64,000 nucleotides of DNA from Oscarella lobularis (taxonomy: Eukaryota > Porifera > Homoscleromorpha > Homosclerophorida > Oscarellidae), in NCBI RefSeq assembly GCF_947507565.1, contig NC_089182.1, positions 2,542,001 through 2,606,000 of the forward strand, read 5' to 3'. Position numbers and translations under genes: made by a program. Position 1 is the first letter of the stretch. The number at the start of each line of letters is the position of its first letter. The notes under the pieces are model-generated. The model searched no databases and had not been told where the DNA came from. It worked only from the letters and a program-made list of their open reading frames with translations. Below, piece by piece: positions 23,023 to 34,974 of this stretch.

Positions 23023-24281
23023 AAATTAAAAATTGTATTGATTTATACGGGCCAGTGTAAATACGCCTGCGCACTGTGTTCTCCTGACAATTGAATGAAC
23101 TGACTCGATTTCGCTCTTTCCTTGGGAGTGGAGGCTTCGTCAAACACCGTGCGAAATTCTCCAGTCGTCTAGATCTCCTTACAATGTCTGCTCGACGAAA
23201 AGAACCCCAAGTCAGCGAAGAACGAATTCGTCTCATCGAGATCTCGTCTCCGAACCGAAAGCAGTGACCGCATTCCGTTCTCCAGGGGTAAATCTAACGC
23301 GTACGGCTCACGTGCGACCTAAAATCGCGATGTTATTCGAAGGTGGGACCCCCTTTGGCGATCGCTGTTTCCTCGAAGTTCATTTATCAAGCAGGCGCTC
23401 TAAAACAACCGGAGGAGAATGTCGCATGGTGTTGGAGGAAGCCTTTGCTTTCCTGAGGCAAGAAGTTGATTCCGGGCCGCTGTTTTTGTGACAGGGTCTT
23501 TGCTCTCTCCAAAGCCACTTGCCCGAGGCTGCCTAAGGCAAATGGGCTGCTCGTTTCAGTCATTGAATGAAGTAGACATCTCTCAAGGTATTATTCCATT
23601 GATTTCCCCACGTCAATTGTTTTGTCGTGTAGTCGTTCCCCCAATCCGACGAGGCAGACGCAGCCATCCCTCTGTGGCCAAGAGCGATAAATAGGCCATA
23701 CCTCTGCAGAGGCTATAGAGCGCCTCCCCGTGTAAGGCAGGGCACTGGCGGGTAATGACAGTGACGCCCCTTGGAATTGCACCTGTGAGTGGACTGACAT
23801 CCCAGCTGCCACTTTCACAGTCCAAGGCTCGGAGCCAGGAGGTTAAACGGGCTCACCCTCCGCGGGGGAGTATGGAGTGACCCCACGAGCCCTTGGCTCA
23901 CAGCAGGTGCCCATCTGGCCTTACCCGTCTGGGCGAGGGGGTGGATGGAGGAGAGGGAGAACTCTGTTCATTTTGATTTTGTACATCCGGGATATTTTAT
24001 ACGGAGAGATTCTTACTACGGTATTCGCTGAGCAGACACCCGCTCCTAATTAATTAGAAACAAATATTTTGCACATTAATAAAAGGAGGGAAGACAAAGA
24101 CTTTAGTAGATAATGACCCAGAAGTTGAAATTAGTACTACACTACTATACGAAATCAAAGCCTTTTTCCGTCTGCGTCATCAGTTGCAGTTGAACCACGT
24201 GATATCTTGTACAATAGCATCGCTTCGCGGCTGGCAAAATAGTGCGTATTAATCTCCGCCTAGCATTTATGTACATCCCAC
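23023..24281. other. Unassigned 1.26 kb region, partly GC-rich
   Basis: No gene here can be supported. At 23183 an ATG opens a 27-codon frame (MSARRKEPQVSEERIRLIE) that could be a first exon, but no clear downstream coding exon follows. From about 23480 to 23960 the sequence turns GC-rich with many short self-complementary words (for example GGGCTCACCCTCCGCGGGGG near 23848). It has no long frame and differs from the A/T-rich flanks. It could be a noncoding transcript, a degraded repeat or a decayed gene. From 23960 to 24150 it is A/T-rich and featureless. If the last DOCK intron is spliced, a short terminal exon of that gene lies at about 24155-24232 on the minus strand. Confidence 0.4.
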
Positions 24282-27200
24282 CTACCTTTTCCTGCGAGCT
24301 TTCATGCTTGACGAAGTCAATCTTCTTTCCGGCAGCATTGGCGCCAAATTCTCCTTGAACGTGATGAAGTTGCGTTCCATTTCACGCTGGTATTCTCGCT
24401 GGTCTTCGCCAATTAGATGTTTGTTCTTTTCCAGCGCTTCGCCGCACCTTTCGACAAAAATTCGAATAACTAATTCAGATGATTATGCACCATTACCTGA
24501 GAGTAAATTCTCGAAAGCAAGAACGCAATTTCTGCAAGGAGAGCGACTTCTCAACGGCCTCCTTATCCGAAAGGAACACATTGGCAATTTCAAGCGGACC
24601 CTAAAATGAAGGATGAGGAATCCTCCTTCGAATACACCTCTATAAGAAGGGGATTACTGACCTGATTGACTGTTGTGCTGATGGCTCCTTGCAGCTGCAC
24701 TTGCAACAGTTTCGGATTGGGTGGATCGAGCGCCGTGGCCTTTCTCAAGTCTTTCGTTCTCGCCGTCATATCTTCAATTGCCACTTCAGCCGGAGTCAGA
24801 ACAAACTACGATGAAGAACAATAGCTGGATGTCTCTACTCGGATTACACTGCGTTCGTAGTACCTCCTCTCGTTCAATAACGGGAACTCGCGTTTTGACG
24901 TAAGGAAACGTATTTTCCGTCGTCAGAATAGTCTTCCTCTTGTACTGGGACCTCAAGTCGCCGTGCGCCTTACCACTCTCAGTGAACGGCGTCGAATAAA
25001 CAAATCGCTCTATATAAGAGAAGAAAAAAGTAACAGCAACCTCTTTCGCAACGTTATTAACGAACACCTACTAATATTGAAATTCCTTTCAAACACAGTC
25101 ACGCGATCCTTGAGCTCGTAAGACTCAAAGTAGGGAGAAACGTACGTCACTTGAATGTATATCTGTGCGACAAAAAAATATAAAAGAGCAATTAGAGGTA
25201 GGGCCGGCCAACGAGACCTTTTTCTTATCCAGCTGCGCCGAGTCGACTTTTCCCGACTCCTTGATGATTTCGACTTCGCGTTGCGGGTGACGAATGCTGT
25301 AGACCTTCTGCAGACGCAAGGCCATTTCGGAGAGCTGCGTGAGCGATTGCTCGCGGTAGATGAACTCCATTCCGTCCATGTCCTCGAGCGCACTGCCGTA
25401 GAACGCAATGCGGAAGAACGAGCCGAGGATACGTTTACTTTCCTACGGAAAAGAAATTGAAATTACACTCGATTTATCCGACTTACTCTTTACCTTTTTG
25501 ATGATATCACTGTAAAGATGTTGCATTTTCCCGTGGATTCTTACGAGTTCCTTGAACGATCGGTTTGCCTCGTATATGGGAACTAGGATGCCATAGAGAC
25601 GAATAGCAGCTTCGTACAGTCCTCCCTGTTAATTAAAGAGAAATCCAGTCAATCGATCGCTTTTGAATTTGCACTCACCAGTTCAAACAGAACAGCCGCC
25701 TGCTGAATAAGGCCAACAAGACCAGACTCCGAAAAGAGTTTTCCTGTACAGATTCCGTCCTCTTCCTAAAAGGAGAAAACCTCTCTCGCGAGAATATAAC
25801 TCGTACAAACAATTAAAATACGGGGCATATCGGTTCATCAGATGCGGCACTTTCTTCCAGCACGTTGGGAGACACGTTCTAAAATGAAAACACACGCGTT
25901 TTCATTTTCAAAACGCACGCTGAGATAGTGTGGCCTACCTCGAACGAAACACATCCTTGCGGAAGGTGAGGACAATCCTCGATGAAGTACAGGTACTCCG
26001 CAACGAGTCCCGCCGCGTGAATGAGACACATGGCCGCTTCAGCGTTGTTTTGTTTCTTCATTAGCCAATCATCATATGTTTGGCTTCACGCGTACTTTAT
26101 TGCTCTTTTACCTCGCTATGTTTTCCGGCCATGTTCTGGAGCCACGTCAGTCTCAGATCAGGTGAATCTTGATAGCCGTTTGCTATTCGGTGCATCAAGT
26201 CAACCAGCATTTCAAGATCCTGAAAATTAGTAGAAATTCGTCGCTGAAAGTCTGCAGCTATATAAAATGATCTAGTCACCTCTTTGCATTCGTTCATTTT
26301 CACTGTGTCCACAAGAATCTTGTTTAGATTTTCAGCCAAGTCAGTTACCTGAGAAACGAGTATTTAATTAATTAATTAAATTTACTGAAGTTGCTAACCT
26401 GTTCGGGAAAATTCGTCCCAGCCATTGACTTATCCTGATTTGCGTACAAAATGAGCGTCTTCAAAGATCGACGCAAATTCTCCGGATTGAAAGGCTGATG
26501 CGAAACCCCTTGCTACAAAGAAATTAATACCAAAAGACGGCCACAATCTCCATGCACGTGCCTCCTGAACGCCGGCGACAATCGTCGACAGAGCCACGGT
26601 CACTTGAACTTTTATACGCGCAAAACTCTAGAAAACCGTTATTAGCGAAATGCGGACTTTTCTCTTGCGTCTCGACTGACAGCTGCTGTTTCGTAGTTTT
26701 GTCTCATCAACAAATAAAGCGAACCGGTTGCTTGGGAACGCGTCGAGGATAGGGCAGAGCCACAGTGGCGCAACAGAGCCGTGCACAATTCGCCGCACTG
26801 TTCTATTTCCTCCTCGAAGAGAAGCTCGGGAAACTACGACAGAAAGAAGGTGACGCGCGAAGTCTTCCGACGTGGAGGAGAGAGGTATCACTTTATATAT
26901 TAGGGCTCGTTGCGTGGCAAATATGTTGGCCAGAGCATGAGTGCTCTGGTGGTGGGACAGGAACTGAAGCAAGACGGTGAGAACTTTTGCGAGAAGCGTA
27001 TTAAGCGAGTCGTTCCTTTGAAGAGTCTAAAAGATTAGGTTTTCGGATTATTTACATGTGAGTGTCATCATCGCCGCTTACCATTACGAGATTCTCCAAG
27101 GTGTCCAGCACAATCAAGCTGCACTCGGTTGCCAGATTGGCTTCTACTTGAGCATCGACTTCAAGATCGGCCGCTGCTCGACTAAAAAAAAACAAGAGAA

Positions 27201-30200
27201 AACATAACATCTTTTCTTCCTGTGGAATTCTGACTGTTCTACCTCTCCTGCGCTTTGGTTGTCTCTTTTCTGTGCGTCGTGCCCCATCTTCTCTTCGGTT
27301 CTGCTGTGTAACAACGCACGATATATTCCACGTCGTTGCGCTTTTAAAATAATACCTCTCATATCTCCAAAACCGCCGCCCATCATTCTTCGCTTCATCA
27401 TCATCGCTCGCGCCGATCCGACGCCCATTATTGTCTCGGCCAATCGCGTCTGGACGTCGGACGCGGTAGAACTGATTCCGCTGGCGAGTTGCAAAGCCTT
27501 CTTTCCCTATAAATATAAACAAACAATAGAAATCCACGTACGAAGGTTAGGTTAGGAGAACGACGGGCGCACCCTGTACTCAAAACAAGCCACGCACAGC
27601 GTCAGGACGTCAAGAAGAGTCATCAATCTGGAACATGTACATATATTCACTGTTTAGTTTTTGCGCGAACGATCATCTCTCACCTCGATAAGGACAGGGA
27701 CTGCCACCAAGCCGCCATCAATTCTGGTTCCACGTTCTTCAGTGTCCACAAAAAGCAGACGAGCAAGTTGCGCGTGCATTCGGCACTCAGCAATCGTTCC
27801 TTCTCGTCGTCCGCAGCCTTCTACACATACATATATAACGTACAGTATTTCAATTGAAAAAGAATACTACTCTCATTCGTACATTTGCTCCTTGGATTGT
27901 TCCCGTTCCAGAAAGAACGGCGAGACGCTTCGCCAAAGCCGTACTCTCCGACGCCGCCTTTGCGCCGTTTCCTCCGTTGGCGCTGGCGCTGGCGCTGGCG
28001 CCGTCGCCGTATTGATTGAAGGTGCCCCACGCGGTGCCCGTTTCGCCGCCTTTGTACAACTTCGGAAAGGCGTCCATCACGATCGCGAGAAGGGGAAAAT
28101 AAAGCGAAGCGACGCGAGCCAAACGCTCGGGACTCTGATAGCGAGAGTCGCTGTCGTGACGCGCCAACAAATCGCGAACGAGACTGACGGCGTTCTGCTG
28201 AGTCTGCTGCAACACCTGCTGCAAGGACGGCCGACTAGAGAGAGAACAAAGACCGCGTGAGAAACGCGCAAAGCGACCCTCCCCACTTACGATTCTTCGT
28301 CGATGACTTTCGATAGTTCGGTGAGAACGAGTCCCGTCAGAAAGTGCTGTTGGCGAAATTCGTCGGTGAGTTCGACGGCGTACGGATGCTGGGCGGCGGC
28401 CATGGCGCTCGTCGGCGACGCGCTCAGCGCGAACGTCGTCAGTTGAAGCGGCGATATGGGCGGCGACGAGAATTCCGGACTGAGTGCGGTCACTCGGGGA
28501 AAGAGGCTGAGCGGGAGAGGAAGATTCAGCGGCACGTAGTGCTCGTGACTGCAGATGACGCGAAAGAGTTCCAGTTTGAATTCGGCCAAATTCAAATCGG
28601 CGACGGCGGCCGAAATCTAAGAGAGAAAAATTCGTATTCGTCTGATCGTCAATCGTTTCTCGGCTATGCGTGCCTGTTTGAGGTAGACTCTGATGAGACC
28701 GAACACGTATCCTCGGTCCATCATCGACAGGGCGTCTTGCAGGAAAAACGCGAGGCTAATATTGACGTGTCTCGCCAATTTTGGATCCTGCAAAAAAAAA
28801 GCAATAGATGCGAATTTAGCTTGTTTCCGTGCCTTTGGTACCTTGATGTGCTTCTTGATGATTTCTTGGGACAGGGTTTTCACGATTTTGCTTATGTCCT
28901 CTTTGAATCCTTTAGAAAATCGATCCTTTCTGGACTTTGGGAGAAGATTGAGTCTGTGCAAGTGCAATCCAATGCTCTTGATCTAAAGAAAGAGAAACGT
29001 AGACGAGACAGAAAAACAATAAATCATCAAAAATTCTCACTATGACGTCAAAAAAGAACCAAGAATGACAAGCAGCCTTCTCCTTCACCGAAATCGGACT
29101 AACAACCCACTGGAGAGCCAATTCTTCGTGAATGAGCTAAACGAAATAATAAACAAAACATTTTTCGCTCTCTTTCGACGGACCCTCGATCCACTAGGCG
29201 CTCGTCTCATCGGAACGGCGCTGCGCTTCGACTGAGGCGACGACGACGTCGTGAACGTACTTCGCTTCTCCGTGTTACGAGTAAAACTCAAATCCGGATC
29301 GCCGCCGGTCAAATCTAGTCACAAAAAAAACACACTTCAAAACCCCAATCTCGTCCCAAAATCAATATTGCTATACTGTACCAGGATTGCTGGTGCTTCT
29401 TCCCCTCAAGGAGCCCGTGCTCGTATTCGACGACAACTTTGTCTTGTCCGTGGAAACGAGCGGATGATCGAAGACGTGCTGAACGTAGGCGTCGAGCAGC
29501 CGATTTCGACCGTGACGATCCAACTGATCGGGCAGTAAATCGTGCAGACGCGCGACGACCTGCGTGAGCGTATCAAACACCGTTTGACTCACATTGACAC
29601 CCAACATCCCAGTAAGTTTATCTAGGATACAGATAAATCAAAAAGAAAATTCCTCTACCTCTATGTGTTTTCCATACCTGATCCGGTTGGTGGCGGACGA
29701 ATGAGAAGCTGAAACAGTTTGTTGAGAACCAAGTGAAGAAAACGAACGAGCTCTTCGGCGCGACACGCCAAGAGTTTCTTCACAAATTGAATGAGTCGCT
29801 CTTCGGCGTTGGCGACCGGATTGGACGACGTCACGGACAAGGGCGTCACGGGGCCTTCCGATTCCGGAACTTCGGATCGAGTCATAACGCTTGCGGGGCG
29901 CTTGCTTCCGCCGACGCCGACGCCGCCGCCGCTGTACTCGCCGTGGCAATAGTTGAAAAAACACTGGAGCTGAGCGTCTTGGGTGTGAATGGATGACACC
30001 GTGTGAAGCGTCACTTTGAAGACGGGCTTGTGTCCGTCAACCCATTTGATGCCGGGAAGTTGAACCTGTTAGACGAACGTCAGTACGAGATTCCTTCTCT
30101 TTCGTTTTTTTTTTTTACATCTGGTGGAAGGGTGCTGTAGCTGGCGTGCGGTCTCTCGCTGGCGACGGGCAATTGGAATTCGCCGACGCGCAGAAATCCG

Positions 30201-33200
30201 TCTTTTAGAAGGGGAAACCACTGAGGAGAGACGCGTCGCTACGTGAACGTTTTCCGACGGGTTTCCAATTTTTTTCCCTTACCGTGTAGCCAATGAATGA
30301 CGGCTCCACAGGCTGATTCTCTTGCGCTCTCGTCGGCTTTTGGCAACTGACGTGGTAGAAAGTGAACAGCAAATGATGCTTGTCGCCCAGCTTGGGTGGC
30401 ATCTCTATTTTCACTTCCTCGTAGAAGTCGGGCGACCTAATAATCAGGGAGAGACGGCCAACAATCAAATCTCTTGGTATAACCAAACTGATAGATAGTA
30501 CCTGTTGTGGTATGTGACAGGTGCCCACGCTTCTCTGTGGTACATGGCAGATGAAGACTTTCCGTAAATGATCTAAAGGAATTCGTACTGTATGAGAACG
30601 GGTTATTGAAACAATACTGTTTTTATTACTTTATCTGCATTGTCTTCGGCGAGCATGAACTGAACTTTGACAGCAATGTTACGGGCTGAGCCGCCTCGAT
30701 TCGAAAAGTTGAGCGACTGCGGATAGACGTAAAGAAAATTTCTGCAAAAAAATTCATCAACGACTTGTCACTAGGTTACGGTACGATTCTCCATACTTGT
30801 ACGTTGTCCAAGGTGAAAAGACTTCTTTGGCAGCATACTCCTGAATTTCTCTTGTCGGACGAGCATGTGCATCGGGATACGGTTTCACCTAAAAACGCGC
30901 TCGAACTAACAAACAAAAAACGCGATTTATCTTGCCTGCAGTAAAGAGGGCGTCAAGCAACAAGCCTGATTTTCTGCCGGCTTTGAGATGTCAATTTTTA
31001 GTGAGCCTAAAGCAAAAGGCAAAAAAGAAGATAAATACAAGAATGCTAATTCTCCATCCACGTGGTCAACTACGTTACGACACACCGTAACACTAGCGAA
31101 AACGAAACCATGGGATTTCGTCTTTGTCATTGGGGACCGTTCATCGCCCTATCGATCATCCTCTCTCTATCGACGTGCGGCATCTACTCCATGTTCCTCC
31201 TATGGCATCCGCGGGCCCTACCGCTCGCACTCCCTTTCAACCTAATTCCCTTCGTTCTCAACGTCACCATCGTACTCTACAACTTCCTAAACGCCTGTTT
31301 TCGCGGACCCGGTCGCGTTCCGACCGGCTGGCGTCCAGCCGACGCGCGAAACGAAGCCGATCTCCAATACTGCGACGTCTGCGAAGCGTTCAAAGCGCCG
31401 CGCGCTCATCACTGTTCGACGTGCGGTCGCTGCTCGCTGCGAATGGATCACCACTGCCCGTGGATCAATAACTGCGTGGGCCATTCGAATCAATCGGCTT
31501 TCATTCTCTTTTTGGGTCACGTCGTTATCGGCTGTTTGCACGCTCTCGTTCTAATGTCGATGCTAGTCTATCGCGCAATGTTTATAAGGGGCTTCGTGCA
31601 AACGACTTTTCTCCCGTATACGTCCCTAATGCTACTCGGTACCCTATTGGCTATCGGGCTCGCTGCCGGGGTAACGATTAGCGTCGGGTTTCTACTCGTT
31701 ATACAAATGCGGAATGTGAGTCAAAATGTGACGGAAATCGAACGATGGATCGTACAGAAAGCGAATTCGGCGCGTCGTCGCGCCGGTCGGGATAAATTCG
31801 CGCATCCGTACGACGTCGGCTGTTGGCGCAACGCGACGTTCGTCTGGCGCGAGGCGGGAAACGGCGTCGAGTGGCCGGTGCGCGACGATTGCGATCAGTA
31901 CACGTTCACGCGCGAACAGCTCGCGCAGAAACGACGCAAACGCGACGCGACCGTTCCCTACGTCGTCAAGCGCGACTACAGCGGACGACGCGACTACTGC
32001 GGCGTGTGTTACGGATGTTCGACCGCGTGTCACTGTCCGGGAATCGATAGTCCGCGACTCGACGTTTCCGGCGGCGATATCGTCATGGTAACGCGAGCCA
32101 ATCGGCGTTGGTTGTACGGTAATAAGGTTTTGGGGGAGTACGTGGAGAAATTGCGCGACGGCGCTGATTCGCTGCGACCGAATCAGTACAGTCGCGAGCG
32201 CGGATGGTTTCCGCGTGCGTGCGCGGAATCGCTTAGGAAGGACCAGTAGTAGGGGGGAATGGAATATAAGGGAATTACGCGTAAATAAATTTCTTACCTG
32301 CCATGCATTTGAGTCGTTTGAGCACCGACGTCGGTTTCTTCAGATCGAGAAGAAACTTGTAGAGGTCCTCGTCTTTGAGCTTTTCGCCGTCTTGCTTGAA
32401 GAAACTGTTCACTGTCAGCGTGACGGCTTTGAAGTGGGAAAGAACGTGGTTCAAGGCGTCGCTTTCCTCGCGATCTCGGTTGCTGCTGTCGATGGCCATG
32501 CTCGCTCGCTTGGGATCGACGGCCGAGCTGCCGCTTATGGGAAGAGTGGAACTCGTTCTTTTTCCTACAAGAAATCACTATAGTAGTAGTACTCCCTGCT
32601 CTGAGGACCTCCCCTTTCTTCTTACCTGGTTCTTGGCTTGCGCTTCGAGGCCTCAATTCGGCGCCCAAACTTCCCCCCTCCGTCGATTCGTGGCTCGAAA
32701 TCGTAGCGCTGCCTCCTCCTCCCCCGCCAACAGACGGCGACTGGTCCTTCAGAACCTCCGAAAGATTGATGGCCGTCCACGCAAACGGCATGCGATATCG
32801 ACCCAAGCGATCGCAATTGTGAATAGCTGCCACGCGAATTTTTTCCCTACCCTATAAGGAAAAGCGTTTAATTAACTACACAAAGAGTCATTAATAATGT
32901 TTGACGGCACCTTGCTATCCATTTCTTTCATATAAGGCTCCGCCGCTTCGGTTATGTCTCCTTGTTGTAGCACTTTTTCCAGCTGCGCAGGAAAACACGC
33001 GTCGCCTTCTTTCGCCTATTCAATATAGAGGTTTTACTTTGACGACGAGATAGACGTCCGTGTTGGGATAGGTGATGGAGAAGATTGAGGAACGGCTGAC
33101 GGACGGCATGCATTTTTCCGTTCCGTGGCGGGAGAGCATTTTTTCGATGTCCTTTGAATTCAAATCAAAATGAAAACTCTCGGAAATCTAAAAGGAGCAA

Positions 33201-33310
33201 AAGAGCGTATAATAAAGAAGGAGGAATGAATACCTTCCGCTTTTCTTTGGCATCGTACAAAGCCATGACAGCAAAAATAGGCTCAACTACAAGCTCTAGC
33301 CTATGATAGA

Positions 33311-33344
<34 letters not shown>

Positions 33345-34859
33345 CCGTCACCAAAGAAAATGCTGGTTATTTATTTTCTTACTTTAGTTCCAAGCACTTG
33401 ACCATGATTTTCTGGCCAAAATGCTCTGAAGGCATCGGTGCGGGCGGTCTCTTTTCGATATCTTCTTCCTAAGCAATCCAATCGGATTAACGTTTCTTAT
33501 CATTTCCCAATCGTACGTCGTCTGGCAAAGGATAGACGGCGAAGACGCTGGACTGTCGGTTTGCCGAACGTCGCTCCTGATTCAGTCCGTCTACCTCATC
33601 CGGATGAACGGTATCGAGAATGGAAGGAATCACTTCGTCTTCATTGGATGACTGAAGATCATAATAACTGTAGAGCGCGAGAGAGAGAGACACGTGAGAT
33701 TTTTAATTAATTAAAAACTCGAGACGATATTGACTCACGCCGACAACTTATTCGTTTTGAACGAAAACGACGTCACGGAACTCTTCCGAAAAGTATTCGA
33801 CCTCCCCTCTTTCCCGTCAGCCGTCTAACACGCCTCCGCATGAGACAGTTTCAGTATCACTATTTTCTATCGCTTTACGTCTTCCTTGATTTCTTCCTCT
33901 TGGGAAGTGCCGTCGATTTCGTACTCCTGCTTGCTCAACGCTCGAACAAACTGAGGAGCTCGAAAGCTGATTCTCGATGCCCGCTGTCCGATAGCGTGGC
34001 CTTCACTGTACCTTTACGAAGAGAAGGAAAAACACACATACTAATGAATAAGCCCAATGCATTGAATAGGGTCTAATTGTTTAATTTAGGCATGCCACAT
34101 GATGGGCATCGTTACCAGCGCTTCTAGACATGATTGTAAACCGTAACCGTAACTACGCCTCTAATTGGAACAAACCCAATCGCGCGCAACAGAAATAACA
34201 GTTTAGACTAGAATCAAAATCAAATCTTGAATCATCGAGGACCCCATCGCTTCCCCGATCCCTTCCTTACTTCCTGACCACGCGCGGCTTGTCGCTGAGA
34301 TAAAGATCGATGCACTCCTGCACGTGAGGATCCCGTACATTCCTTAGAGAAAAAAATTTTACTTTTTTTGCTTGGCCTTTTTCGCGGTATTTTTTCTTAC
34401 CGCGCTTCGCTCGGCACGGGAATGTCGATCGTGCGAAATTGCTGTCGCATCGTGCGCACTTCGATGTCGTCCGACGGAAAGACGAGCATATTTCGAAGTT
34501 GATCCTTTTCGATGACCGACGCGTGATTCTCGACGAAGTCCTCGTAATCGACCGGATTGACGATCTCCGCTAAAACGGTCGGACCCTCCGAAGAGAAACG
34601 AAAACGCGCATGCACGCGTCAAGTCAACTTCCACGAAGCGTTATTTACGGTCGAAGTGAATTCGGCGAAGCTTTCCGGTCTCGTTCCATAGTTCGACGAT
34701 CCTTTCGAACTCGGTTCGTCGAGCGTGAAGGCGACGGACGCCGCTTGGCGAGCTTGGGCCGCCCCTTGGTTTCTGCGGCCCGACTAGGTTACGTCGCCTG
34801 GTGCGCGAAGGAATATACCTGTTTAGCTTCAACGCGAACGCGCGACGGGTTTCCGCCAT
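24282..34859 (-). CDS. Dedicator of cytokinesis, zizimin family (DOCK6/7/8-like)
   Basis: This gene encodes a large guanine-nucleotide exchange factor for Rac/Cdc42. The minus-strand start at 34859 reads [14 protein letters not shown] (human DOCK7 MAERRAFAQKISR), followed by [15 protein letters not shown]. Then come [34 protein letters not shown] and [18 protein letters not shown]2/DHR1 domain includes [18 protein letters not shown] and [14 protein letters not shown] long armadillo-like middle follows ([46 protein letters not shown]). The catalytic DHR2 domain has [54 protein letters not shown] and [13 protein letters not shown], which names the DOCK-C subfamily. More than 30 short introns interrupt it. 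The reading ends MKARRKR and TAG at 24284-24282; a donor there could instead add a short final exon ending about 24155. One 1.3 kb intron hosts ZDHHC6. Confidence 0.92.
31007..32297 (-). other. Large DOCK intron that hosts an opposite-strand gene
   Basis: The intron runs from a GTAAGA donor (complement of 32297-32292, after exon sequence ending LKCMAG) to a TTTAG acceptor before LKIDISKP at 31006. The joined protein is collinear with DOCK7. At 1,291 bp it is roughly 20 times the usual intron in this window, because ZDHHC6 occupies 31110-32249 on the plus strand. Confidence 0.88.
31110..32249 (+). CDS. ZDHHC6: Palmitoyltransferase ZDHHC6, intronless and nested in DOCK
   Basis: ZDHHC6 is an ER S-acyltransferase that palmitoylates ER proteins such as calnexin. 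The ATG at 31110 gives [15 protein letters not shown]; human ZDHHC6 has RLCHWGPIIALG. The single exon encodes 379 residues: two N-terminal helices, the Cys-rich domain ([35 protein letters not shown] with the DHHC active site), two further helices, then the ZDHHC6-specific SH3-like tail ([51 protein letters not shown]). The vertebrate C-terminal lysine ER signal is not evident. It has no introns and lies antisense within a DOCK intron, which suggests insertion by retroposition, though an ancient intronless copy is possible. All catalytic motifs are intact, so it looks functional. Confidence 0.93.
   Translation: MGFRLCHWGPFIALSIILSLSTCGIYSMFLLWHPRALPLALPFNLIPFVLNVTIVLYNFLNACFRGPGRVPTGWRPADARNEADLQYCDVCEAFKAPRAHHCSTCGRCSLRMDHHCPWINNCVGHSNQSAFILFLGHVVIGCLHALVLMSMLVYRAMFIRGFVQTTFLPYTSLMLLGTLLAIGLAAGVTISVGFLLVIQMRNVSQNVTEIERWIVQKANSARRRAGRDKFAHPYDVGCWRNATFVWREAGNGVEWPVRDDCDQYTFTREQLAQKRRKRDATVPYVVKRDYSGRRDYCGVCYGCSTACHCPGIDSPRLDVSGGDIVMVTRANRRWLYGNKVLGEYVEKLRDGADSLRPNQYSRERGWFPRACAESLRKDQ
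33314..33352. repeat. (GA)n microsatellite in a DOCK intron
   Basis: A run of about 19 GA dinucleotides sits between two DOCK exons. It reads as (TC)n in the transcript sense and may act as an extended polypyrimidine tract. Confidence 0.9.
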
Positions 34860-34974
34860 CGTCCAGCGGAGAGAAGCGTAAGAAAGAAAGAGATATCGAC
34901 TTTCGCACGGGAGTCGTACAGTCCTGTATGCCCGGATTCGGATATCTATACGTACATGCACGTGGGACAGCTAA

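Noticed and set aside
28344-29045. A 233-codon plus-strand frame
   Set aside because: It lies antisense to several DOCK exons and their introns, with no recognisable domain.
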